The position numbers and the translations under genes were made by a program. From the NCBI GenBank assembly GCA_030596145.1, contig JAUVKS010000035.1:1-11221 (forward strand): 11,221 nt of DNA, written 5' to 3'. Shown one piece after another: positions 1-7,952 of this stretch. The DNA comes from Pseudomonadota bacterium. Lineage in GTDB: Bacteria; Desulfobacterota; Syntrophia; Syntrophales; JADFWA01. The notes under the pieces are model-generated. The model saw only the letters and a program-made list of their open reading frames with translations, was not told the origin of the DNA and ran no database searches. Positions within the stretch are counted from its first letter, which is position 1, and every line of letters begins with the position of its first letter.

Positions 1-2547
1 ATCTGCTCCATAGAAAATCTGGACCCCATGGGAGTTCACACGGGAGAGTCCATCACCGTGGCGCCTGCCCAGACCCTGACCGATGTTGAATATCAGGATA
101 TGCGAGATGCGTCCATCGCCGTCATGAGGGAAATCGGCGTCGAAACGGGCGGATCAAACGTGCAATTCGCCGTCAATCCACAGACTGGTGAACTTGTCGT
201 TATTGAAATGAACCCGCGTGTATCCCGCTCCTCCGCTCTTGCTTCCAAGGCCACCGGTTTCCCTATCGCCAAAATTGCCGCCAAACTGGCCGTCGGCTAT
301 ACGCTGGACGAAATTCCCAACGATATTACACGGGAGACGATGGCTTCCTTCGAGCCCACCATCGACTACTGTGTTGTAAAAATCCCGCGATGGACATTTG
401 AAAAGTTCCCGGAAACAGAGGATATTCTGACCACCTCCATGAAATCGGTGGGGGAAACGATGTCCATCGGCCGGACATTTAAAGAGGCACTGCAGAAGGC
501 TGTTCGCTCCCTGGAGATCGACCGTTTCGGGATAACCGAAGTGTTGCCGGACAACATTCGCGATCCAAAAGAATTTCTTACATCTAAACTGACCACGCCG
601 AATTCCCTTCGCCTGTTCTATATCGGGGCTGCCTTTCATTGCGGAATGAGCATGGAGGACATACATGGCTTAACCCGGATCGATCCATGGTTTTTACACC
701 AGATTCAGTCACTGGTGGAGGCGGAAAAGGCAATCGGAAATCTGCCCCCAACTTCCGAAACACTGAAGGAAGCCAAGAAACTGGGTTTCTCCGACAGGCG
801 GCTGGGAGAGCTGTGGAAGATGCCCGAGGCCGAGATTCGAGAGTGGCGTTTCAAGGAAGACATCCTGCCGGTCTATAAGCTTGTGGACACCTGTGCCGCG
901 GAGTTTGAGGCGTTTACGCCATATTACTACTCCACCTACGAAACAGAAAATGAAGCCAGGCCTTCATCAAAACCCAGGGTCGTTATCTTAGGGGGAGGGC
1001 CTAATAGGATCGGACAGGGTATAGAATTTGACTACTGCTGTGTACATGCCTCATTCGCCCTTCGCGAAGAAGGCTATGAAAGTATCATGGTGAATTCCAA
1101 TCCCGAGACGGTAAGTACCGACTACGATACATCGGACAAACTCTTTTTTGAGCCTTTGACCCTTGAGGATGTACTGCACATTTTGAAGACCGAGAATCCG
1201 CATGGTGTCATCGTCCAGTTTGGCGGTCAGACGCCGCTCAACCTGGCAAAGGGACTGGAAGCCGCGGGCGCACCCATTTTGGGCACATCACCGGATGCCA
1301 TTGACCGTGCCGAAGACAGGGAACGGTTTCAGGAGATCGTCCGCCGACTAAACCTCAATCAGCCGGACAATGATACCGCAACCGACGTAAACGGGGCGCT
1401 ACAGATGGCTGAACATATCGGTTATCCCGTGCTTGTACGTCCCTCCTATGTGCTTGGCGGCCGCTCCATGAAGATCGTGTACGATTCGGAAACACTTCGT
1501 GAGTTCATGGAAAAGGCCCTGATCGCCTCCCCTGATCATCCGATATTGATTGACAAGTTTCTGGAGGATGCCGTCGAAGTGGACGTGGATGCCATAAGCG
1601 ATGGTACGCAGACGGTAATCGGCGGCATTATGGAGCATATCGAGGAGGCGGGCATCCATTCAGGTGACAGCGCCTGCATACTTCCCCCCGCGACGTTATC
1701 CGCGGAACTTCTGGAGATCATTGAACGACAGACGAAGATGATCGCCCAGGAGCTTGGCGTAGTCGGCCTGATGAATATTCAATATGCCGTCAAGGATGAT
1801 ACATTGTATGTCCTGGAGGTCAACCCGCGCGCGTCGCGTACCATACCGTTTGTCAGTAAAGCGATCGGTGTGCCTCTGGCAAAACTGGCGACCAGGGTCA
1901 TGCTTGGGAAATCTCTAAAAGAGCTGGGCTTTACCGAACCCGTGTGGCCGAAACACATTGCCGTCAAGGAATCGGTTTTTCCATTCAACCGGTTTCCCGA
2001 GGCGGATATTATACTGGGGCCGGAGATGAAATCCACAGGCGAGGTAATGGGAATCGACTACTCCTTTGGAGCCGCCTTTGCGAAAGCGCAGATGGCCGCC
2101 GGTTTCAATCTGCCGCTCACCGGAAATGTATTTATCAGTGTGCATGACTATCATAAAGATAAAATTGTGCCCGTTGCCCGCGCCTTTCAGGACATGGGTT
2201 TTCATATCATAGCTACCAGCGGTACGGCGGCACATTTGTGGTCTCACGGCATAACGACCAAGACGATTAAAAAAGTCAGCCAGGGGCGGCCGCACGCGGT
2301 GGATTATGTGAAAAATGGAGAAATCCAGCTTATAATTAACACGGGCGCGGGACGCAGCTCTTCTCTGGACGGCTATCACATCCGCCGGAGCGCACTGACG
2401 TATGATATTCCATATACAACTACCCTTGCCGGTGCCCGGGCAATCAGCGAGGCTATTTTCGCGTTGCAAAAGGAAGAGTGGAAGGTTTCCTCTCTTCAGG
2501 ATTACCATAGTGAAGCTCCCCGCCCACAGAGCGGGGCTTCCCGGTAA
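1..2547 (+). CDS. carB: Carbamoyl-phosphate synthase large subunit (5'-truncated by window edge)
   Basis: CarB makes carbamoyl phosphate from bicarbonate, ATP and the ammonia released from glutamine by the small subunit CarA, feeding pyrimidine and arginine synthesis in the cytoplasm. The frame is open from base 1 with no start. 849 residues are present against about 1070 in the family, so roughly the first 225 are missing. Visible in order: the end of the first ATP-grasp domain (metal-site region IEMNPRVSRSSALASKATG), the oligomerisation domain, the second carboxyphosphate half starting near VVILGGGPNRIGQGIEFDY with its own LEVNPRASRTIPF, and the C-terminal MGS-like allosteric domain (ATSGTAAHL, GRPHAVDYVKNG, INTGAGR), where residues that bind IMP/UMP/ornithine in E. 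coli CarB appear kept. The natural end is probably near SLQDYH. The last residues, SEAPRPQSGASR, are encoded by a palindrome at 2512-2540. purF follows after 89 bases, probably in the same operon. Confidence 0.97.
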   Translation: MCSIENLDPMGVHTGESITVAPAQTLTDVEYQDMRDASIAVMREIGVETGGSNVQFAVNPQTGELVVIEMNPRVSRSSALASKATGFPIAKIAAKLAVGYTLDEIPNDITRETMASFEPTIDYCVVKIPRWTFEKFPETEDILTTSMKSVGETMSIGRTFKEALQKAVRSLEIDRFGITEVLPDNIRDPKEFLTSKLTTPNSLRLFYIGAAFHCGMSMEDIHGLTRIDPWFLHQIQSLVEAEKAIGNLPPTSETLKEAKKLGFSDRRLGELWKMPEAEIREWRFKEDILPVYKLVDTCAAEFEAFTPYYYSTYETENEARPSSKPRVVILGGGPNRIGQGIEFDYCCVHASFALREEGYESIMVNSNPETVSTDYDTSDKLFFEPLTLEDVLHILKTENPHGVIVQFGGQTPLNLAKGLEAAGAPILGTSPDAIDRAEDRERFQEIVRRLNLNQPDNDTATDVNGALQMAEHIGYPVLVRPSYVLGGRSMKIVYDSETLREFMEKALIASPDHPILIDKFLEDAVEVDVDAISDGTQTVIGGIMEHIEEAGIHSGDSACILPPATLSAELLEIIERQTKMIAQELGVVGLMNIQYAVKDDTLYVLEVNPRASRTIPFVSKAIGVPLAKLATRVMLGKSLKELGFTEPVWPKHIAVKESVFPFNRFPEADIILGPEMKSTGEVMGIDYSFGAAFAKAQMAAGFNLPLTGNVFISVHDYHKDKIVPVARAFQDMGFHIIATSGTAAHLWSHGITTKTIKKVSQGRPHAVDYVKNGEIQLIINTGAGRSSSLDGYHIRRSALTYDIPYTTTLAGARAISEAIFALQKEEWKVSSLQDYHSEAPRPQSGASR
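2512..2540. repeat. GC-rich imperfect palindrome forming the 3' end of carB
   Basis: GAAGCTCCCCGC (2512-2523) pairs with GCGGGGCTTC (2531-2540) around a 7-base loop, with two unpaired bases in the left arm. No T-run follows, so it is not a classic intrinsic terminator. The sequence resembles REP-type or IS200/IS605-end hairpins, which are often scattered in proteobacterial genomes. That resemblance is from memory, not a search. It lies inside the carB reading frame and supplies its last dozen codons and nearly the stop. Confidence 0.6.
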
Positions 2548-2618
2548 TGAGACTTACAGTATCCGAAGATAAGTTGGAGTTAGCGCTGGATCGCCTGGAA
2601 AATATGAAAATTGCGTGA
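2547..2618 (+). CDS. Possible 23-residue ORF overlapping the carB stop
   Basis: An ATG shares its A with the carB stop codon (TAATG, 2545-2549) and opens a 23-codon frame ending in TGA at 2616. The peptide starts MRLTVSEDKLELALDRLEN and is acidic and probably helical. There is no good ribosome binding site, so translation would depend on coupling to carB termination. I do not recognise it. It could be the remnant of a gene broken when the palindrome before it was acquired, or simple leader sequence of purF. It fills most of the carB-purF spacer. Confidence 0.15.
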   Translation: MRLTVSEDKLELALDRLENMKIA

Positions 2619-2636
2619 CCTTGAAGGAGGTTGTGA

Positions 2637-4073
2637 ATGCCCCTCAAAAAGAGTTATGGTAGTAACTTGAGTGATCATCCACGGGAATTTTGCGGAGTCT
2701 TCGGGATTTTCGGTGATCCGAAGCCTGCTGAAAAAACATATCTGGGGCTCTATGCGCTTCAGCACAGGGGGCAGGAAAGCGCCGGCATTGCCGCTTCAAA
2801 TGGACAGAGGATTGTGCTTCATAAAGATATGGGGTTGGTATGGTCGGTTTTTTCTGATCCTGACGTTATGCCAAAGTTGGTCGGAACATCCGCCATCGGT
2901 CATAACAGGTATTCTACAACGGGTTCATCTGGACTCATAAACGCCCAACCTTTACTGATACAATTTAAAAGTGGGCAGATCGCAGGGGCCCATAACGGAA
3001 ATCTGGTCAACGCTGCTGACCTTCGCAGATCCATGGAAGAGCTGGGATCAATCTTTCAGACAACATCGGACAGCGAAATTGTTCTTCACCTTATTGCACG
3101 ATCGAAAAAGGATTTGATCGAGGAAATGATAATTGATTCGCTCGTACAGCTCGAGGGGGCATACTGTTTTGTCTTTCTCACGCCTTCGAAGTTGATTGCT
3201 GCTCGCGATCCCCATGGCTTCAGACCACTCTGTCTTGGAAAAGCCGGTGACGCGGTCGTCGTGGCGTCTGAATCGTGTGCCCTCGATATTATCGGGGCGG
3301 AGTATATCAGAAGCGTTGAGCCGGGCGAGGTTATTGTTATCGACAGTGAAGGTATTACATCCAGGAAATTACCACCTGCATTAAACAGCGCCTTCTGTAT
3401 ATTTGAATATATATATTTTTCGCGGCCAGACAGCATCATATTCGGTGAAAAAGTTGATAAGGCAAGAAGGCAACTGGGTAAAAAGCTTGCTGAGGAAGCT
3501 CCTGCCGATGCGGACATTGTTATCGCGATCCCCGATTCCGCGAATACTGCCGCACTCGGGTATGCACAGGCCTCGGGACTGCGTTTCGAGATCGGTCTCA
3601 TTCGAAACCATTATGTGGGGCGCAGTTTTATTGCCCCGCACCAGCAAGAAAGAGATATGGATGTGAAAGTAAAGTTCAATCCTGTCACCGGGGTATTGAG
3701 GGGGAAGCGAGTTGTTGTTGTGGAAGACTCTATCGTACGAGGCACAACATTAAAACAACTGATTCGGCTCATGCGACATGCCGGTGCAGCCGAGGTTCAT
3801 GTAAGGGTAAGTTCACCTCCCGTTATCTCCCCGTGTTTTTATGGGATCGATATATCAAGCCGGGGAGAACTCATTGCTTCGTCTCTGAGCGTTGATGATA
3901 TTCGAAAGCACATAGGATCCGATTCACTGGCATATTTGTCAGTGGAAGGTATGCTCGGGGCTGTTCCGGAAGGAAAACTTCATTGTACGGCGTGTTTTAC
4001 CGGAAATTATCCAACGGCAATTCCCGTAAATTTTAATAAAGAACAGTTTTCAGAAAGGATGAAAAGTTCATGA
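2637..4073 (+). CDS. purF: Amidophosphoribosyltransferase, propeptide and 4Fe-4S type
   Basis: PurF catalyses the first committed step of purine synthesis: PRPP plus glutamine gives 5-phosphoribosylamine. It has 478 residues. An N-terminal Ntn-hydrolase glutaminase domain begins at CGVFGIFG. Cys19 should become the N-terminal nucleophile once the 18-residue propeptide is removed, as in Bacillus subtilis PurF. LQHRGQESAG, GHNRYSTTG and AHNGNLVNA are family glutaminase motifs. The C-terminal phosphoribosyltransferase domain holds the PRPP loop VVVVEDSIVRGTT (359-371). Cys254, Cys400, Cys450 and Cys453 match the four 4Fe-4S ligands; the first two fall at 236 and 382 after propeptide removal, as in B. 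subtilis. The start is fixed by AGGAGG at 2625-2630, six bases before the ATG. Its stop overlaps the aspS start (ATGA, 4070-4073), implying translational coupling. Confidence 0.97.
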   Translation: MPLKKSYGSNLSDHPREFCGVFGIFGDPKPAEKTYLGLYALQHRGQESAGIAASNGQRIVLHKDMGLVWSVFSDPDVMPKLVGTSAIGHNRYSTTGSSGLINAQPLLIQFKSGQIAGAHNGNLVNAADLRRSMEELGSIFQTTSDSEIVLHLIARSKKDLIEEMIIDSLVQLEGAYCFVFLTPSKLIAARDPHGFRPLCLGKAGDAVVVASESCALDIIGAEYIRSVEPGEVIVIDSEGITSRKLPPALNSAFCIFEYIYFSRPDSIIFGEKVDKARRQLGKKLAEEAPADADIVIAIPDSANTAALGYAQASGLRFEIGLIRNHYVGRSFIAPHQQERDMDVKVKFNPVTGVLRGKRVVVVEDSIVRGTTLKQLIRLMRHAGAAEVHVRVSSPPVISPCFYGIDISSRGELIASSLSVDDIRKHIGSDSLAYLSVEGMLGAVPEGKLHCTACFTGNYPTAIPVNFNKEQFSERMKSS

Positions 4074-5908
4074 CATATAAGGAACGGTCAGACTGTGGGC
4101 AACTGAGTTTGCCCAATGTAGATAACACTGTACGGCTCAGGGGATGGGTTGATGCTTTCAGAGACCACGGAGATGTGTTGTTTATACATTTGAGAGACAG
4201 AAGCGGAATTGTCCAAGTTGTTTTCAATCCCGAATTTTTGTCTTCTGATGTATATAATCGTGCCGTTTCACTGAGGAATGAATGTTGTGTAGCTGTTACC
4301 GGCCGGGTGGTGAAACGTGCCGAAGACACGGAAAACTCGAATATCGAGACCGGTGAGATCGAAGTGATAGCATCGGATATTACAATTCTCAATGAGTCCT
4401 TAACGCTTCCTTTTCCCATATCGGAGAAGGCTATGGTTATGGGAGCTGCTGTTGCAAGTGCAGGCTCGGTCGGAGAGGATATCAGACTGAAATATCGATA
4501 TCTGGATCTTCGACGTCCCACGATGCAGGATCATCTTATGAAAAGGGATCAAATCATGCGATGTGTGCGTGACTACCTTCACGAGAGTCGATTTGTTGAG
4601 GTTGAAACGCCCATACTCACAAAGAGCACACCGGAAGGTGCACGGGACTACCTGGTGCCGAGTCGTGTTAACCAGCAGCATTTCTATGCTCTGCCGCAGT
4701 CTCCACAGCTTTTCAAGCAGCTTTTGATGGTTGGCGGGTTGGAAAGGTATTTTCAGATTGCCCGATGTTTTCGCGATGAAGACCTCCGTCCCAACCGACA
4801 GCCCGAGTTTTCCCAACTTGATCTTGAGGCATCTTTTATCGATGACGAATTTATTTACGAGCTCATGGAGGAACTCATCGTCAGGATCTTCACAATTGGA
4901 GACATTACTCTCAAGAAACCCTTTCCCAGGATGACCTGGCAGGAGGCTATGGACACGATGGGCACAGATCGCCCCGATATCAGTTTTGGCTTACGGTTTA
5001 TCGAAGCCACTGATATATTTGAAAGTACGAACTACGGAATATTCAGGCAAATTCTCAAACAAGGCGGATGTATCAGGGGAATCAATATAAAAGGCCAGTC
5101 GGCGAAACTGAGCAAAAATGTTCTCCAAAATGAATACGCCAAGCAGATTGTGCCGTCCTTTGGCGCCAAGGGCATGACATGGATGCGGGTTGTAAAGGGG
5201 AATTTGGAATCAAATATCGTACAATTTTTTAGTCAAGATGAGCAAAACAGAATTAAAGAGCGTTTTCAGGCAGAAGACGGTGACGTGATTATTATGATTG
5301 CCGATCAATTACACAGGAATGTGAATGACGTTTTGGGTCTCCTTCGACTTCACATAGCAAACAGCCTCAACCTTATACCCCTTAATGAATACGCGCCGAT
5401 CTGGATTACTGATTTCCCTCTTTTCGAGGCGACGGGGAATGGTATTACATCGAACCATCATCCGTTTACAGCGCCTCATCGGACAGATTTCAATCCCGAT
5501 GACGGTGAAGAACTCCTTTCCCTTCGTTCGCGGGCTTATGACCTGGTGATAAATGGCGAGGAACTGGGGGGCGGAAGTATCCGCATCAATGAACGACACA
5601 CACAGGAAAAAATCTTCCAGGCCCTCAGGCTTTCTGAAGAAGACGTTGAAGAAAAGTTCGGCTTTTTCTTGCATGCCCTCGAGTATGGGGCACCGCCGCA
5701 TGGAGGAATAGCGCTTGGCATGGATCGTGTAATTTCCATGGTTTTGGGCACATCATCGATACGAGAGGTAATTGCCTTTCCCAAGAATCGGAATGCATAC
5801 TGCCCCTTAACCAATGCCCCATCTCCTGTTGTTTACAAACAGCTTGCAGAACTTGGGTTGCTGGATATGAGAGGGGGAAGATGGGCACAGGGTAAAAAAG
5901 TTATGTAA
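4070..5908 (+). CDS. aspS: Aspartyl-tRNA synthetase, possibly nondiscriminating (Asp/Asn)
   Basis: AspS charges tRNA-Asp with aspartate. It has 612 residues, close to the bacterial-type length of about 590-600. An N-terminal OB-fold anticodon-binding domain (about 10-110) contains GWVDAFRDHG. Class II catalytic motifs follow: motif 1 around FVEVETPILTKSTPEGARDY, the aspartate signature ALPQSPQLFKQLLM, motif 2 FRDEDLRPNRQPEF (Arg235), a bacterial GAD-type insertion (about 300-430) and motif 3 GGIALGMDRV (Arg553). His33 sits where discriminating enzymes such as E. coli have Leu and where nondiscriminating bacterial enzymes have His. The second discriminating position (Asp86 here) matches neither the usual Lys nor Gly, so tRNA-Asn mischarging followed by GatCAB amidation is possible but unproven. 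The start overlaps the purF stop and is served by AGGA near 4056. Confidence 0.97.
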   Translation: MTYKERSDCGQLSLPNVDNTVRLRGWVDAFRDHGDVLFIHLRDRSGIVQVVFNPEFLSSDVYNRAVSLRNECCVAVTGRVVKRAEDTENSNIETGEIEVIASDITILNESLTLPFPISEKAMVMGAAVASAGSVGEDIRLKYRYLDLRRPTMQDHLMKRDQIMRCVRDYLHESRFVEVETPILTKSTPEGARDYLVPSRVNQQHFYALPQSPQLFKQLLMVGGLERYFQIARCFRDEDLRPNRQPEFSQLDLEASFIDDEFIYELMEELIVRIFTIGDITLKKPFPRMTWQEAMDTMGTDRPDISFGLRFIEATDIFESTNYGIFRQILKQGGCIRGINIKGQSAKLSKNVLQNEYAKQIVPSFGAKGMTWMRVVKGNLESNIVQFFSQDEQNRIKERFQAEDGDVIIMIADQLHRNVNDVLGLLRLHIANSLNLIPLNEYAPIWITDFPLFEATGNGITSNHHPFTAPHRTDFNPDDGEELLSLRSRAYDLVINGEELGGGSIRINERHTQEKIFQALRLSEEDVEEKFGFFLHALEYGAPPHGGIALGMDRVISMVLGTSSIREVIAFPKNRNAYCPLTNAPSPVVYKQLAELGLLDMRGGRWAQGKKVM

Positions 5909-6167
5909 CCGGTCCGGTAGAATATAAAGGTAGGACATAGAACAAAAAGCAATACCTGCATTAGAAAACGGAAGAATTTTTTAAGAGACGTCATTTTTCA
6001 TTTTTTTCATTCAGACATCTTATTAAATCACCATCAGACATAAATCTGGGCACACTTCTCTCATGTGTGGTAGGTCGGGCGTCTCGCCCGACACAGTCGT
6101 CTTTGAATGCAACTTCGTATTAAGCCGTGATAATCCCGACAAGAGCAGTGCAGCCCGATTCTTTTGC
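5909..6167. other. Noncoding gap after aspS
   Basis: No convincing gene is visible. The stretch holds a small dyad, ACCGGTCCGGT, at the aspS stop, T-rich runs at 5977-6008 without a GC stem before them, a direct repeat TCAGACAT at 6011 and 6034, and the palindrome at 6074-6092 listed separately. I see no clean intrinsic terminator for the carB-purF-aspS cluster, so its 3' end may be Rho-dependent or may use the 6074 hairpin. Confidence 0.5.
6074..6092. repeat. Perfect 8-bp palindrome (REP-like)
   Basis: GTCGGGCG pairs perfectly with CGCCCGAC around a TCT loop. The flanks TGT and ACA could extend the stem past a bulge. It is followed by ACAGTCG, not a T-run, so a terminator role is doubtful. 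The form (GTAGGTCGGGCG...CGCCCGAC) looks like a dispersed intergenic palindrome, an impression that needs a genome-wide count. Confidence 0.55.
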
Positions 6168-6209
6168 TACAAATTTGTCTTATATCCTATGCGACAATAC
6201 AAAATTGTA
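6168..6209 (+). promoter_or_regulatory. Paired dyads, probable enhancer for the amt1 sigma-54 promoter
   Basis: Two 12-base dyads, TACAAATTTGTC (6168-6179) and TACAAAATTGTA (6198-6209), start exactly 30 bases apart, about three helical turns, so both would lie on one face of the DNA. Their centres fall near -141 and -111 relative to a start site inferred 12 bases after the -12 element. That is where bacterial enhancer-binding proteins sit. A second overlapping inverted repeat, ACAAT-N5-ATTGT (6194-6208), surrounds the second dyad. The same pair recurs at the same distance before amt2. The dyads do not match the enterobacterial NtrC consensus, so the activator is unknown. Confidence 0.65.
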
Positions 6210-6287
6210 GGAACAGGAATAGCCTGAAACCATTATTTGGAGGGAATTGACTAATGTAGTCGGTATGTTACGCAAAATATTCATCTC

Positions 6288-6303
6288 TGGCACTATAGTT
6301 GCT
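6288..6303 (+). promoter_or_regulatory. Sigma-54 (-24/-12) promoter of amt1
   Basis: TGGCACTATAGTTGCT matches the TGGCAC-N5-TTGCW consensus at every fixed position, with exactly ten bases between GG (6289-6290) and GC (6301-6302). Transcription should start near 6314, giving a leader of about 30 bases to the amt1 ATG. Sigma-54 promoters commonly control ammonium transport under nitrogen limitation and need an ATP-driven activator bound upstream, which fits the dyads at 6168-6209. Confidence 0.9.
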
Positions 6304-6329
6304 AATGTAGATAGATAAATAGAATGTTC

Positions 6330-6338
6330 AGGAGGTGA
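6330..6338 (+). promoter_or_regulatory. Ribosome binding site that decides the amt1 start
   Basis: AGGAGGTGA is a full match to the anti-Shine-Dalgarno sequence. The longest open frame would begin at a GTG (6335) inside this site, which is not usable as a start. The ATG at 6344, eight bases after AGGAGG, is correctly placed. Confidence 0.85.
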
Positions 6339-6343
6339 ATGTT

Positions 6344-7561
6344 ATGATTAATTCGGGTGATACAGCGTTCATGTTGATTGCTACGGCCATGGTAATGCTT
6401 ATGACTCCGGGGCTTGCCCTTTTCTACGGCGGTCTTGTACGCACAAAAAATGTTCTCGGTACCATGATGCAGAGCTTTGCCTGTTTAGGCTTGGTTTCCG
6501 TTATCTGGGTGCTTTATGGTTACAGTCTCTCCTTCGGCCCCGATATTGGAGGCATAATAGGCAATCTGCAATGGCTTGGGCTGCGGGGGGTTGGGCTTGA
6601 ACCAGGCCCCTATTCAGACACTATTCCCCATCTCCTCTTTGTCGCTTTCCAGCTTATGTTTGCGATTCTCACGCCCGCGCTCATTACAGGTGCGTTTGCG
6701 GAAAGGATGAAATTCTCAGCCTTTCTGGCATTTACCTTATTGTGGAGCACCTTCGTCTATTTCCCCCTCTGCCACTGGGTCTGGGGTGGGGGCTGGCTGG
6801 GCAACATGGGCACCATGGACTTTGCGGGGGGTACAGTGATACACATAAATTCAGGTGTAGCCGCCCTCGTTGCGGCACTAATCATCGGAAAACGTAAAGG
6901 ATGGCGTCGAGAGGTATTTCTCCCACACAACCTGCCAATGACTATGCTTGGAGCAGGGCTTCTCTGGTTCGGCTGGTTTGGATTTAATGCCGGCAGCGCC
7001 CTTTCCGCCGGTGAAAGCGCCACACTGGCATTCTTTACCACACAAATTGCGACCGGCGCGGCCGCCCTGTCGTGGATATTGGCAGAATGGAGGTTTCGAG
7101 GAAAACCCACCACTTTAGGGGTGGTATCAGGTGCCCTTGCGGGTCTGGTGGCCATCACACCGGCGGCCGGCTTCGTAGGACCCATGTCCGCTATTCTGAT
7201 CGGTCTTGTTGCCGGAGTTTTGTGCTACATAGCTGTTTTAGTAAAGGAAAAAATAGGCTATGATGATTCCCTTGATGTCGTGGGAATACATGGCATAGGT
7301 GGAGTATGGGGGGCACTGGCTACGGGACTTTTTGCTTCTGCAGCGTTCGGCGGCATAAATGGCCTGTTCTTTGGCAACCCACACCAGTTTTTCGTGCAGT
7401 TTGTCGCGGTACTCGCTGCAATTATCTTCTCTTTTATCATGACGGTTGTTATCCTCAAAGGTATTGACTTGACGATAGGCCTGCGTGTAACCACGGAGGA
7501 AGAAATACAGGGTCTCGATCTAACTCAGCATAATGAGACAGGATACGGATTGAAGTTATAA
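6344..7561 (+). CDS. amt: Ammonium transporter 1 (Amt/MEP/Rh family)
   Basis: An inner-membrane trimeric channel that moves ammonium into the cell. It has 405 residues and about 11 expected membrane helices. There is no cleavable signal peptide: the mature region starts at once (SGDTAFMLIATAMVMLM), as in archaeal Amt proteins. Functional residues line up one position from mature E. coli AmtB: Phe102 and Phe106 (the latter a gate residue), Trp147, Asp159 in DFAGG, His167 in VIHIN, Phe214 and Ser218 in GFNAGS, and the second pore His316 in GIHGIGG. The C-terminal tail (TTEEEIQGLDLTQHNETGYG) is the type that contacts P-II. A P-II gene follows 52 bases after the stop, the classic amtB-glnK pairing, so P-II-1 probably plugs this channel when ammonium is plentiful. 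Expression is expected from the sigma-54 promoter at 6288. Confidence 0.96.
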   Translation: MINSGDTAFMLIATAMVMLMTPGLALFYGGLVRTKNVLGTMMQSFACLGLVSVIWVLYGYSLSFGPDIGGIIGNLQWLGLRGVGLEPGPYSDTIPHLLFVAFQLMFAILTPALITGAFAERMKFSAFLAFTLLWSTFVYFPLCHWVWGGGWLGNMGTMDFAGGTVIHINSGVAALVAALIIGKRKGWRREVFLPHNLPMTMLGAGLLWFGWFGFNAGSALSAGESATLAFFTTQIATGAAALSWILAEWRFRGKPTTLGVVSGALAGLVAITPAAGFVGPMSAILIGLVAGVLCYIAVLVKEKIGYDDSLDVVGIHGIGGVWGALATGLFASAAFGGINGLFFGNPHQFFVQFVAVLAAIIFSFIMTVVILKGIDLTIGLRVTTEEEIQGLDLTQHNETGYGLKL

Positions 7562-7613
7562 TCATGCAGGTTAACTGTTAATATGTACATCAATAATTAC
7601 ATGGGGGTAAATG

Positions 7614-7952
7614 ATGAAAAAGATAGAAGCTGTAATCCAGCCTTTCAAGCTGGACGAGGTCAAGGAAGCCCTTAATGCCATCGGGATTACTGGGATGACC
7701 GTTTACCAAGTAAAGGGTTTCGGACGTCAGAAGGGACATAAAGAGGTTTACCGAGGCGCCGAATACACCGTTGATTTTTTAAACAAAATAAAAATAGAAG
7801 TCATTGTTGAAGCGGAACAGGTGAAAAAAATTGTGGAGACCATTATGACTTCAGCCAGGACCGGAAAGATCGGAGACGGTAAGATTTTCGTTTTCCCGGT
7901 GGAAGAAGTAATACGTATCAGGACAGGCGAAGAAGGAAAGGACGCCATCTGA
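7614..7952 (+). CDS. P-II signal protein 1 (GlnB/GlnK type, Tyr51 present)
   Basis: A trimeric cytoplasmic sensor of ATP/ADP and 2-oxoglutarate that regulates Amt and other nitrogen targets. It has 112 residues, exactly the family length, if the second of two adjacent ATGs (7614) is used; this also gives better spacing from GGGGG at 7603-7607. The sequence is very close to E. coli GlnB: VKGFGRQKGH, T-loop EVYRGAEY with Tyr46 and the uridylylation site Tyr51, Asp54 as in GlnB rather than GlnK, TGKIGDGKIFVFPVEEVIRIRTGE with the nucleotide-binding residues, and an AI end. It lies directly after amt1 and before a strong terminator, so the two form a two-gene operon. The position argues for a GlnK role, the sequence is GlnB-like, so I leave the symbol blank. 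Confidence 0.95.
   Translation: MKKIEAVIQPFKLDEVKEALNAIGITGMTVYQVKGFGRQKGHKEVYRGAEYTVDFLNKIKIEVIVEAEQVKKIVETIMTSARTGKIGDGKIFVFPVEEVIRIRTGEEGKDAI

Noticed and set aside
154..666. 170-codon minus-strand frame opposite carB
   Set aside because: Antisense to conserved ATP-grasp sequence and of low-complexity character; a shadow frame.
1915..2508. 197-codon open frame on the minus strand opposite carB
   Set aside because: It lies wholly antisense to a well-conserved part of carB including the MGS domain, with no ribosome binding site or recognisable motif; a shadow frame.
3086..3601. 171-codon minus-strand frame opposite purF
   Set aside because: Complete overlap with the conserved PurF glutaminase and transferase region; no independent support.
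6074..6092. GTCGGGCG/CGCCCGAC hairpin as the aspS terminator
   Set aside because: No T-run follows and it lies 165 bases after the stop; kept only as a repeat-like palindrome.
6247..6275. TTGACT as a -35 box for an extra sigma-70 promoter of amt1
   Set aside because: No acceptable -10 element at 16-18 bases downstream.
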